This document shows positions 13,001 through 20,731 of a stretch of 20,731 nt of DNA, piece by piece. A program made the position numbers and the translations under genes. The notes under the pieces are model-generated. The model worked only from the letters and a program-made list of their open reading frames with translations, searched no databases and had not been told where the DNA came from. How positions within the stretch are numbered: the stretch's first letter is position 1; the number at the start of each line of letters is the position of its first letter. The DNA is taken from positions 1 through 20,731 of the IMG/VR virus record IMGVR_UViG_3300018426_000204; one strand, given 5' to 3'. This DNA comes from a virus.

Positions 13001-15954
13001 TGGCTTTAGATATTGAAAAAAATATTAGTCATCTGGTTAAAAACCAGTTTCCTGACTTTTACAAAGAAGAAGGAGAGATGTTTATTCTCTTCGTCAAAGC
13101 TTATTATGAATGGCTTGAAACAAATCAATTCTATGTAGATAGAGATGGCGACGGAATAAAAGAAACTCTAGTACAAAACCCCGCAAATGTATTATATGAA
13201 TCTCGCAGACTTGCAGATTATAGAGATATCGATAATACAATTGACGATTTTATCATCGATTTTAAAAACAAATATCTTCCCAATATACAGTTTAATACTG
13301 CAACTAATAAACGTTTGTTTATTAAAAATGCACTAGAATTTTATAGAGCAAAAGGTACTGAACGTGCTGTTGATTTATTCTTTAAATTAGTTTATGGAAT
13401 CGAAGCTGATGTTTATTATCCTGGAGACGATTTATTTAAGTTGTCAGATAATAGTTATGAAGCTCGTAGATATATCGAGATAGTGCCAAACGAAAAAAAT
13501 GTGCAATTCGTAGGTCAGAATGTATTTGGTAAAACAAGCGGTGCAACAGCTTTTGCAGAAAAACTAGTGAGAACTAGAAAGGGAAGTTTAAATATCGATA
13601 TATTATATCTCGCTGGTTTAGATGGCTCGTTTCAAACTGGTGAACAAATAGAACAAAAATCGCTCGATGGCGCATCAGATCTGAGTAATTTAATTGTTGG
13701 TTCACTATCACGTTATGAAGTTTTAACTTCAACAAAAGATTTTTCAATTGGAGAATTAGTTAAAGTAACTGATGGCCAAGGTAAAAATGCAAAAGGCGTT
13801 GTTTTAGAAACACGAGATGCTGTTGGTATAGTAGAATTTTCTTTTGATGGAGATAAACGTGGTTGGGGTTATGGACCAGATGCTTTAGTTATTGGATCTG
13901 ATAGAGTAATAGAAACAGGTCAAATACATTTTACTAATACAGATTATTATTATCATATAGATCCTTTTAAACAATTTGATATTATAAAACAAGATCTCGC
14001 TGTGATTCTTGTTGACGGAGATGCAAATAATGCTACATCTATCGCCGATCTTGAAATAGGTCAATCGATTTATGCTACAGCAAATGATGATGTAAATGAT
14101 ACAATTGTTTTTGAAGGATTAATCGTAGATAAAAATGAAATTTTCGATCAGATTATAATTAATTTTAATGCTGCCGCTTACACAAATGCAAATACAAATA
14201 TAATTGAAGATGATAACGGCCGTCATTTATTTAGTATAAATGGTTCTAGTAATAATATAACGACTTTTTGGGCAAATAATGCAAGCGGAAATAATCAATT
14301 AATTGCTGTTGAACCCACAACTAATTCCGTATCTGGTATAATCGATGCTTCGATCACAGCAAATGTAATCGGTATATCTAATACATTTACTATTGAATAT
14401 ACACCGGATAATCTTTCAATTATTTCTGGTGGAGATGTATTAGTACAAGAATTGCCTAATACAAATCTCATATATACAACAGTTACAGTCGCGAATACTT
14501 TCTCTAATACAGAAACTAATCGTTATTTTATGAATGTCGTCAGAAAATCCGGCTTTCCTCGAACAGATAGGCCGATGAAAAGATTGATAGATGGCGTTAT
14601 ACTTCCTACTGTAGCGATATCAAATGTTTCAATTGGAGTGATTGACGATGTTGTATCTTTATCAACAGGAAATCCATTTAAAAAATTAGCTAATACGTAT
14701 TCAGCTAATACTCAATTAGGATCATATTTTCCTGGAGGATCTGGTGTAAATAGTTATACATACACAAAAAAGGCTTCATTTATTGGTCCGTCGAATACAC
14801 GTGAAGATACTGTTGATTTGTTTTATTATGAGTCATTAAATTTTGATGGCGAATTAATGAAAATTAACACAGCAAATTTAGAATTAAAAATAGATGAGAC
14901 TGCTTTAATCGACGCAACTAATAGTGGTACGTCAGATTTTACTTATATTGCAAATGGTAATGTAATTGAATATTCTAATACTTCTCTAGAAGCAGCATTA
15001 AATTATACACAAGTTGCTATACCGGCAGGAAGTTTAGAAACAATTGTTACTACAAACCCAGGCGAAGGCTATGGTGCTGATCCTATTTTCATTGTATATG
15101 AGCCTCGAGCTGCACATCTAGAAAGATATGATTATTATATACGGTTTAGATCCGAAGGCGAAGAAAACGATCTACAGAAAAATTTTACTATAGGAGAAAA
15201 AATTACTACGACTGGAAAATTAGCAGAAGCTAGAATTACAGATATTAATCTATTGAGAAGAGAATTGATATGTACTAGATTAAATCTTGCTAATGAATAT
15301 GACGTTGCAAATACTGCAGTAGAAGAAAGCAATTTTCATACTGAAGACGACTTTAGACATGGAGATTTGATCACTGGTTCAATTTCAGGTATTAGTGCTA
15401 TCATCGAAGAAGTTAATGAAATGAGAATGCAACCAAGAACTGGTGTCAACGCTTCTATCAATTCACCTGCACTTTCTGGTTCTGGTTTTGCAACTCATGT
15501 AAATGTGTATGATTCTGGATTTGGTTATTTTGGAAAACGTTTTTCGGTTGTTAGCTCTACATATGTAGATGGTGAACCACTTACTCTTCAATCTTTAGTA
15601 AATAGTAATCGTAATATTACTGCTTACGGTTTTAATGAAATTCATGGCATAGCTCCAGGCAGTCATCCAACTAGAAGATCTTTTCTGAGTTCGGATAAAT
15701 ATCTTCCAGACAATGATTACTATCAAGAATATTCTTATAAAGTCCTTACTGCCTTGCCATTCAGTAAATATAAAAACACTTTAATAGATGTTTTACACTT
15801 AGCTGGTACAAAACCATTTGGTGGATATGTGGGTACTTCAGAAGAAAGTTTGCAGATAGTAGCTGAATCTGATACAACAAATTGGGATATAAAGAATTTT
15901 ACATTATTTGTAAATCAAAACACATTTTATAATGCATCAGCTAATAATGCATAA
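13000..15954 (+). CDS. 7: Large baseplate wedge protein in gp7 position
   Basis: The 984-residue protein is near the size of T4 gp7 (1032) and lies between gp6 and gp8 as gene 7 does in T4. The N-terminal domain (1-155) contains FPDFYKEEGEMFILFVKAYY (17-36), a DRDGDGIKE loop (47-55) that resembles a calcium-binding DxDxDG turn, and ALEFYRAKGTERAVDLFF (about 111-128). The rest is a chain of Ser/Thr/Asn-rich beta modules: FGKTSGATAFAEKL (about 177-190), FSIGELVKVTDGQ (248-260), NPGEGYGADPIFIVY (about 686-700), FTIGEKITTTGKLAEA (729-744) and FRHGDLITGSISGISAI (785-801). The C-terminus is SHPTRRSFLSSDKYLPDNDYYQEYSY followed by about 70 residues. I infer the gp7 role from order and size; direct homology to T4 gp7 is not visible by eye. 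Confidence 0.6.
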   Translation: MALDIEKNISHLVKNQFPDFYKEEGEMFILFVKAYYEWLETNQFYVDRDGDGIKETLVQNPANVLYESRRLADYRDIDNTIDDFIIDFKNKYLPNIQFNTATNKRLFIKNALEFYRAKGTERAVDLFFKLVYGIEADVYYPGDDLFKLSDNSYEARRYIEIVPNEKNVQFVGQNVFGKTSGATAFAEKLVRTRKGSLNIDILYLAGLDGSFQTGEQIEQKSLDGASDLSNLIVGSLSRYEVLTSTKDFSIGELVKVTDGQGKNAKGVVLETRDAVGIVEFSFDGDKRGWGYGPDALVIGSDRVIETGQIHFTNTDYYYHIDPFKQFDIIKQDLAVILVDGDANNATSIADLEIGQSIYATANDDVNDTIVFEGLIVDKNEIFDQIIINFNAAAYTNANTNIIEDDNGRHLFSINGSSNNITTFWANNASGNNQLIAVEPTTNSVSGIIDASITANVIGISNTFTIEYTPDNLSIISGGDVLVQELPNTNLIYTTVTVANTFSNTETNRYFMNVVRKSGFPRTDRPMKRLIDGVILPTVAISNVSIGVIDDVVSLSTGNPFKKLANTYSANTQLGSYFPGGSGVNSYTYTKKASFIGPSNTREDTVDLFYYESLNFDGELMKINTANLELKIDETALIDATNSGTSDFTYIANGNVIEYSNTSLEAALNYTQVAIPAGSLETIVTTNPGEGYGADPIFIVYEPRAAHLERYDYYIRFRSEGEENDLQKNFTIGEKITTTGKLAEARITDINLLRRELICTRLNLANEYDVANTAVEESNFHTEDDFRHGDLITGSISGISAIIEEVNEMRMQPRTGVNASINSPALSGSGFATHVNVYDSGFGYFGKRFSVVSSTYVDGEPLTLQSLVNSNRNITAYGFNEIHGIAPGSHPTRRSFLSSDKYLPDNDYYQEYSYKVLTALPFSKYKNTLIDVLHLAGTKPFGGYVGTSEESLQIVAESDTTNWDIKNFTLFVNQNTFYNASANNA

Positions 15955-15957
15955 ATA
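15950..15957 (+). promoter_or_regulatory. Late-promoter-like CATAAATA upstream of gp8
   Basis: The motif overlaps the TAA stop of the gp7-like gene, the same arrangement as before gp25. A transcript would begin at about 15963, leaving a leader of about 17 bases. The leader lacks an obvious Shine-Dalgarno. Confidence 0.5.
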
Positions 15958-15979
15958 TTAATATTCAACGGTATTTCTA

Positions 15980-18136
15980 ATGGCTAAAAAACTTGTCCCA
16001 ACAACTATCAAGACACACTTGATCGATCAAGTAATCGAGTCTGTTACTGAGGCCTCGAATACTTCTTATTACGCGTTTATGGGTGATCATATCACGGAAG
16101 CTTCTACTATTGAAGAAGTTGATTTTCCGCTTGAAACAGTCAAGACTTTAAATCCGAGTTCATATAGAAATATGATTTTTGGCAAAAGATTGTCTGGTAA
16201 CGATATGAAATTTGTAGTGAATAGACATAACTGGACAGCAAATACTGTTTATGCTATGTATGATGATGAAGATACAGAACTACAATCTAAAAATTTCTAT
16301 GTTGTCGTAGATGAAGATTCATATAAACATGTATATAAATGTTTGAATAACAATAATGGCGTACCTAGTACTGTGCGTCCTCAATTCGAAGATGCTAAAT
16401 ACGATTCTGATCTTTTTGCAAGAGGCGATGATTATTATGAAACTACTGACGGTTATCAGTGGAAATATATGTATAGTATCGACTCTGCTACATTTACTAA
16501 ATTCGCAACACAAAAATACATTCCAGTTACAGCCAATACTGTAGTTGCAGAAAATGCTTCTGAAGGCTCAATTGATGTTATCAAAGTTGTAGACGCAGGT
16601 AGGGGATATAATAATTTTATATCAGGTAAATTCGCGCTAGCGGATTTTAATCGTATCGGTTCAAATTTTTCTGATTACGGATTTACTTCAGCGTCAAAAG
16701 TATACAAAATAGATGGCGCTGCTAAACAAATCAAGAATTTTTATCAAAATAGTATCATCTATCTTACTAGTGGCGTAGGACGTGGTCAATATCAAAAAAT
16801 TATATACTCCGTAGAAATAGAAGCTCTTAATGGTGTTTTTATCGAGCTCGAAGAAAATTTCACTACAATGCCAAATCAAACTACTACATATGAAATATCA
16901 CCTGCAGTACAAATTATAGGCAGCGGAACTGAAACTGTAAACGCAGTAGCGCGTGCAATTGTCGATAGTACTTCAGCTAATACTATTAAGAAAATAGAAA
17001 TGCTCGAAATAGGTAAAAACTATTCATTTGCAACAGCCACGGTTTTAACCGGCGATCCGGATGTCAATACAGGTTTACGACCATTTTCAACAACACCAGC
17101 TGTAATTAGACCTATTTTGTCTCCGCTCGAGGGGCATGGAGCAAATACTGCATTAGAATTAGGTTCAAAACGACTATCAATGTATATGAAATATAATCGT
17201 GATGAATCCGGATTAGTCGATCCTACAAATTCATTTGCTCAATTTGGTATTGTAAGAGATCCTAAATTCGCGAATGTTGCAATATATCATACAGCTATCG
17301 ATAGCAGTTTTAGTGATAATGAAAAAGTATTACAATTCGATGAGATACAAATACAAGGTCTTTTTACAACAAATACTACTTTGGGTGAATTTATCGAATT
17401 ACAAGCAAACGCAACTATGGGTTTTGATACATTCTTACAAAGTGGAGATAAAATACGTGTGCACAATGGCACTGATTCTGAAATTTTAACTGTAGGAACA
17501 GCATCAAATACTACAGCAATTAATTTTACTACTGTTCCAGCAATTGCTACTGGAACGAGTATCACTTGTAATGCACATTTAGTAACTGTTTCTTCAGAAG
17601 CATTTATAAAAAGCACCAGTTTTCCTATGGCTACTGGCGCTGTTCAAGGTATGTTACTCAATAATGCAAAACCTGAATGGCGAAAAGGAAAACAAATATA
17701 TGGAGTCACAACTAAAAATATAGCTACTATTACAGGAATTGATATAAATAGTAGGATAGATGATGACGAAGCCGATTTTAGATTTGCTGATTTTAATCAG
17801 ATGATGAAGATCAATGGAATAGTGACAGTAGGCTCATTCCAACCAAATGAAACCATTACTCAAGGATCTTCTACCGCTAAAATACATTCAGTTGTAGCTA
17901 CTGGTGGTTCTAAATATACTTTGAGCGTAACGAATGTAGTTGGAAAATTCGTCACAAATAGTAATATAACCGGTTTGACTAGTACAGCTGTAATGAATCC
18001 AACAACAGATGCTATAGATATTACACCTGGAGATCTAGATTATAATACCGGATCAATTATCTATCTACAAAATGATATTCCTGTAGATAGAGATGAAAAT
18101 CAATCAGAAGAAATACGTGTAATCTTGGAGTTTTAA
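15980..18136 (+). CDS. 8: Baseplate wedge protein gp8, enlarged
   Basis: The 718-residue protein is about twice T4 gp8 (334). The N-terminal 180 residues follow gp8: a YVVVDEDSYKHVYKCLNNN strand-turn (107-125; T4 has a similar VYRCLD) and DGYQWKYMYSID (157-168; T4 DGYVWEYLFEIP), then KYIPV. The last 30 residues again match: GSIIYLQNDIPVDRDENQSE, then EIRVILEF (T4 GEMIYMENRPPI, then EEINILFTF). Between these, about 190-685, lie added beta modules: VVDAGRGYNNF (about 203-213), EIGKNYSFATATV (about 342-354) and FQPNETITQGSSTAKI (about 620-635). gp8 dimers contact gp6, gp7 and gp10 in the wedge. The extra mass probably projects outwards (inference). Confidence 0.85.
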   Translation: MAKKLVPTTIKTHLIDQVIESVTEASNTSYYAFMGDHITEASTIEEVDFPLETVKTLNPSSYRNMIFGKRLSGNDMKFVVNRHNWTANTVYAMYDDEDTELQSKNFYVVVDEDSYKHVYKCLNNNNGVPSTVRPQFEDAKYDSDLFARGDDYYETTDGYQWKYMYSIDSATFTKFATQKYIPVTANTVVAENASEGSIDVIKVVDAGRGYNNFISGKFALADFNRIGSNFSDYGFTSASKVYKIDGAAKQIKNFYQNSIIYLTSGVGRGQYQKIIYSVEIEALNGVFIELEENFTTMPNQTTTYEISPAVQIIGSGTETVNAVARAIVDSTSANTIKKIEMLEIGKNYSFATATVLTGDPDVNTGLRPFSTTPAVIRPILSPLEGHGANTALELGSKRLSMYMKYNRDESGLVDPTNSFAQFGIVRDPKFANVAIYHTAIDSSFSDNEKVLQFDEIQIQGLFTTNTTLGEFIELQANATMGFDTFLQSGDKIRVHNGTDSEILTVGTASNTTAINFTTVPAIATGTSITCNAHLVTVSSEAFIKSTSFPMATGAVQGMLLNNAKPEWRKGKQIYGVTTKNIATITGIDINSRIDDDEADFRFADFNQMMKINGIVTVGSFQPNETITQGSSTAKIHSVVATGGSKYTLSVTNVVGKFVTNSNITGLTSTAVMNPTTDAIDITPGDLDYNTGSIIYLQNDIPVDRDENQSEEIRVILEF

Positions 18137-18138
18137 GA

Positions 18139-20731
18139 ATGCCTTTCGACACAAACTTAGAAGCTTCTCCTTATTTTGACGATTTCGATAGATCAAAAGA
18201 TTATTATCGAATTTTGTTTAAACCTGCTACTGCAGTACAAGTAAGAGAAGTAAACCAACTACAATCAATTTTGGCTGATCAAGCTGAACAGTTTGGAGAT
18301 CATATTCTTAAAGCTGGCACAATTGTAGATGGCTGCGATTTTAGTTTTAAATCACAAATGGATTATGCTAAAATTCTAGATACTACAGTTAATGGTGAAG
18401 CTGTAGACATCACAAAATTAAACGGACTTTTTGTCAAAGGTCTTTCTAATAAGAAGAGAGCTCAAATATTTCACGTCGAAGATGGTAATGAAGGCGACGG
18501 AATTAATCTTAAAACTCTTTATGTGAACTATACAGATGAGAGAGATACGACATCAGAAAACCAAACTTTTGTTCAAGGTGAAACTTTAGAAGTTTATGCC
18601 ACTGATGATAGACTTTGGGGTTTCAATGTAGTTGGCGGCGGCAACGTTACGGCTTTTTCTAATACTGATGCTATTGCTATTGTTAGCGCGATTGAAATCG
18701 AAGTAGTCGCAGGTGCTTCAAACGACTGGGCAAATAATTTTGTATCTGGAGAACAACTTCAAAACGCTGATGGTACCATCGATGTATTTCTGACTACGGA
18801 CGACGGTACAATAGACGGCGAACCTGCATTCTATGTAGAAACAGAATCAGAAACTGCTATTCTAAGAATTAAGCCTAATCCAGCCAAACAATTTGGCGCT
18901 GGTATTGATGTCAATTCTTGGAATATTCCAGATGGAACTATACTTACATCAGCAACTAGTGCGAATGAGTTCAGAGTTATTAGATCTATTGGCTCAGGCG
19001 CAACGGCTTCAGTATTGACTACTTCTGCTGGTCAAATTAATAAAATTGAAATTTCTACTGGAGGCTCTGAGTACACGACACCGCCACATGTTAGCATCTA
19101 TTCGATAGCAGCTACCCAACAAAATGTTACTGGTCTTCTTATTAATCCTCAAATGTACTATCAAAGAGTACGAATTGCTGATACTGCCAATTTTACTAAT
19201 CCTATCGGTGTTGGCTTTGGAATGTCAATACAATCAGGTAAAATATATCAAAAAGGGCTTTTTCTAAACGTTCTTGCACAATTTACAATGATTGATAAGT
19301 ATTCAAATACTCCAGATGCTATCTCAGTTGGATTTAATAGTACAGAATCTATCGTAAATGTTTTTACAGATGGCACACTCTATGATAATGCAGCTGGTTT
19401 TCTTAATCAATCTGCTCCTGGTGCTGATAGATTAAAATTGACTCCTGTACTTGTCACAAAAACTGAAGCCGAAGCAATAGAAACTGCTGACTTTTTCCCT
19501 ATTGTTAAATTTTCTGAAGGTCGACCTTACGATCAACAAAAAGAAACACAGTATGATAAACTAGGGGATATGATTGCACAAAGAACATATGAGGAATCTG
19601 GAAACTATATTCTAGATCCTTTTGAAGCGACTACATCGTCGGCTTTAGCGATGGCTAATACTAACACTCATTTTAGAGTTGTAATCGATCCTGGTCATGC
19701 GTATATTAATGGATTTAGAATTCAAACCGAACAAAATTTTGCTAAAGAAGTTGAAAAGGGAACTGATACATTTAATCAAACAAATATAGGTACAGATGCT
19801 GCATATGGCAGCTATGTGCGTGTGCATCAATTAGCAGGTGTCCATTCATTTAAAAATAATCAATTAGTCAAATTGCACAGATTAGCTGCTAATTTTATTA
19901 ATAATTACGATTATGATGGTGGTTCAGGAAGTGGAAATACAGTATCTACTGCTACAATGTCCGGTAATGATGAGATTGGAACTGCTAGAATAAGAAGTAT
20001 TACGCACGAAAGAGGAATACAGGGTACAGAAAATGCTGTGTATAGAATTTACCTATACGATATACAGATGAATCCCGGTCGTAGCTTCTCGCTTGTCAGA
20101 TCAATTTACTCTCCTTCAGACAGTGGTTCAGAAGATGGCGTAGCAGATATTTTACGAGATGTTGCTATCAATGTGTTACCCGATTTAAAAAGGGCAGCAG
20201 CAGATGGAAGTACTATCGACTACGCTAATAAAAAAATTGCTGTTTTGCAACAAGCAAAAAGCGAATCTTTAGTATTTAATACTGGTCGACCAGCAAAAGC
20301 TTTTACTAATTTTTCTTACATCTTTAGATCAACAGATGATAATTTATATGCTGATAATAACGGCATAATTTCAGTCCCTTCTGTCAATGGTACACAATAC
20401 ACTTTTCCTTATATAGAATCTCTAAGCGATGCTGAGGAAAATGATCTTATCATTGTACCCACTGGCGATGTACCACTGTCATCAGCTACATACACTGCAG
20501 TTGGATTAACAGTAAACGGCACTAAAGTTACAATTGATAGCTCTACACCTTCTGCTGATGTGACAAATGATTTTCGTGTAGGAGATTGGCTTAAAGATGT
20601 AGATGGAAACGTTTGTCAAATCACGAGTATCATTAGCTCAAATGTATTCAGAATGAGAACAAATAGCGGATTTGGCACGACTACTAGTGGCCAAACGTTT
20701 ACTCGATTCTTCCCGAAAGATATACCCATCG
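18139..20731 (+). CDS. gp10-position structural protein (DUF4815-type N-terminus); 3' end outside window
   Basis: The frame is open from the ATG at 18139 to the window edge (864 complete codons). The start has GGAG eight bases upstream and follows the gp8 stop by two bases. The N-terminus, with ASPYFDDFDRSKDYYRILFK (residues 9-28), AVQVREVNQLQSILADQAEQ (32-51), then FGDHILKAGTIVDGC (52-66), is the DUF4815-type opening found in structural proteins of marine T4-like phages. Further on are beta modules FVSGEQLQNADGTID (about 201-215), IEISTGGSEYTTPPHVSIYS (303-322) and a conserved block with GRPYDQQKETQYDKLGDMIA (about 461-480). Position after gp8 suggests a peripheral wedge or fibre-attachment protein in the gp9/gp10 role, but no direct gp10 homology is visible. 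Confidence 0.72.
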   Translation, partial: MPFDTNLEASPYFDDFDRSKDYYRILFKPATAVQVREVNQLQSILADQAEQFGDHILKAGTIVDGCDFSFKSQMDYAKILDTTVNGEAVDITKLNGLFVKGLSNKKRAQIFHVEDGNEGDGINLKTLYVNYTDERDTTSENQTFVQGETLEVYATDDRLWGFNVVGGGNVTAFSNTDAIAIVSAIEIEVVAGASNDWANNFVSGEQLQNADGTIDVFLTTDDGTIDGEPAFYVETESETAILRIKPNPAKQFGAGIDVNSWNIPDGTILTSATSANEFRVIRSIGSGATASVLTTSAGQINKIEISTGGSEYTTPPHVSIYSIAATQQNVTGLLINPQMYYQRVRIADTANFTNPIGVGFGMSIQSGKIYQKGLFLNVLAQFTMIDKYSNTPDAISVGFNSTESIVNVFTDGTLYDNAAGFLNQSAPGADRLKLTPVLVTKTEAEAIETADFFPIVKFSEGRPYDQQKETQYDKLGDMIAQRTYEESGNYILDPFEATTSSALAMANTNTHFRVVIDPGHAYINGFRIQTEQNFAKEVEKGTDTFNQTNIGTDAAYGSYVRVHQLAGVHSFKNNQLVKLHRLAANFINNYDYDGGSGSGNTVSTATMSGNDEIGTARIRSITHERGIQGTENAVYRIYLYDIQMNPGRSFSLVRSIYSPSDSGSEDGVADILRDVAINVLPDLKRAAADGSTIDYANKKIAVLQQAKSESLVFNTGRPAKAFTNFSYIFRSTDDNLYADNNGIISVPSVNGTQYTFPYIESLSDAEENDLIIVPTGDVPLSSATYTAVGLTVNGTKVTIDSSTPSADVTNDFRVGDWLKDVDGNVCQITSIISSNVFRMRTNSGFGTTTSGQTFTRFFPKDIPI

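Noticed and set aside
15694-15701. GATAAATA near the 3' end of the gp7-like gene
   Set aside because: Imperfect, inside coding sequence, and superseded by the better-placed CATAAATA at 15950.
17287-17616. Minus-strand ORF of 109 codons
   Set aside because: Antisense to gp8; its length follows from the Thr/Ala-rich codons of gp8.
17743-17750. TATAAATA inside gp8
   Set aside because: About 390 bases before the next gene and fully explained by the codons for Asp-Ile-Asn.

Overview
The window is a stretch of the tail and baseplate gene block of a T4-like myophage. The DNA is AT-rich (roughly two thirds A+T by eye) and almost gap-free: no interval of even 30 bases lacks a gene, and I saw no tRNA, rRNA, CRISPR, integrase, insertion sequence or host-type gene. 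Gene content and order resemble the marine T4-like phages (cyanophage and pelagiphage type) more than T4 itself. Signs of this are a gp5 spike with no lysozyme domain, enlarged gp8 and gp53, a large gp7-position protein, and a DUF4815-type gp10-position protein. The host cannot be read from this window.

Two divergent operons start from a 22-base gap (4661-4682). The left operon (minus strand, 4660 to beyond position 1) encodes: a gp4 head-completion nuclease; a gp2-like DNA end protector; a 172-residue tail-tube-fold protein; gp26; a small gp51-position ORF; and a large hydrophobic, probably tape-measure, protein that leaves the window. The right operon (plus strand, 4683 to beyond 20731) encodes: gp48 (tube cap); gp53 (wedge); gp27 (hub); gp5 (spike); an Ala-rich unknown; gp25; gp6; a gp7-like protein; gp8; and a gp10-position protein that leaves the window. 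Together these build the baseplate hub and spike (gp27, gp5), the wedges (gp53, gp25, gp6, gp7, gp8, gp10), the start of the tail tube (gp48 and the 172-residue protein) and the tail-length ruler with its helpers. They also include two factors that finish the packaged head (gp4, gp2).

Translation is tightly coupled. Four junctions use the overlapping TAATG arrangement (gp4/gp2, gp48/gp53, gp5/unknown, gp6/gp7-like). All three gaps of 20 bases or more contain a (C/T)ATAAATA motif like the T4 late promoter TATAAATA.

The most interesting signal lies at the 3' end of gp26 (minus strand, 2395 to 2327). A run of seven U in the correct phase for a -1 slip is followed, after 8 bases, by a perfect 8-base inverted repeat that encloses the gp26 stop codon. 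The -1 frame stays open for 65 codons and ends just inside the large downstream gene. This is the architecture of the tail-assembly-chaperone frameshift (lambda G/GT type) placed directly upstream of a tape measure. It suggests that gp26 and the small ORF make a gp26 / gp26-extended pair in this phage.
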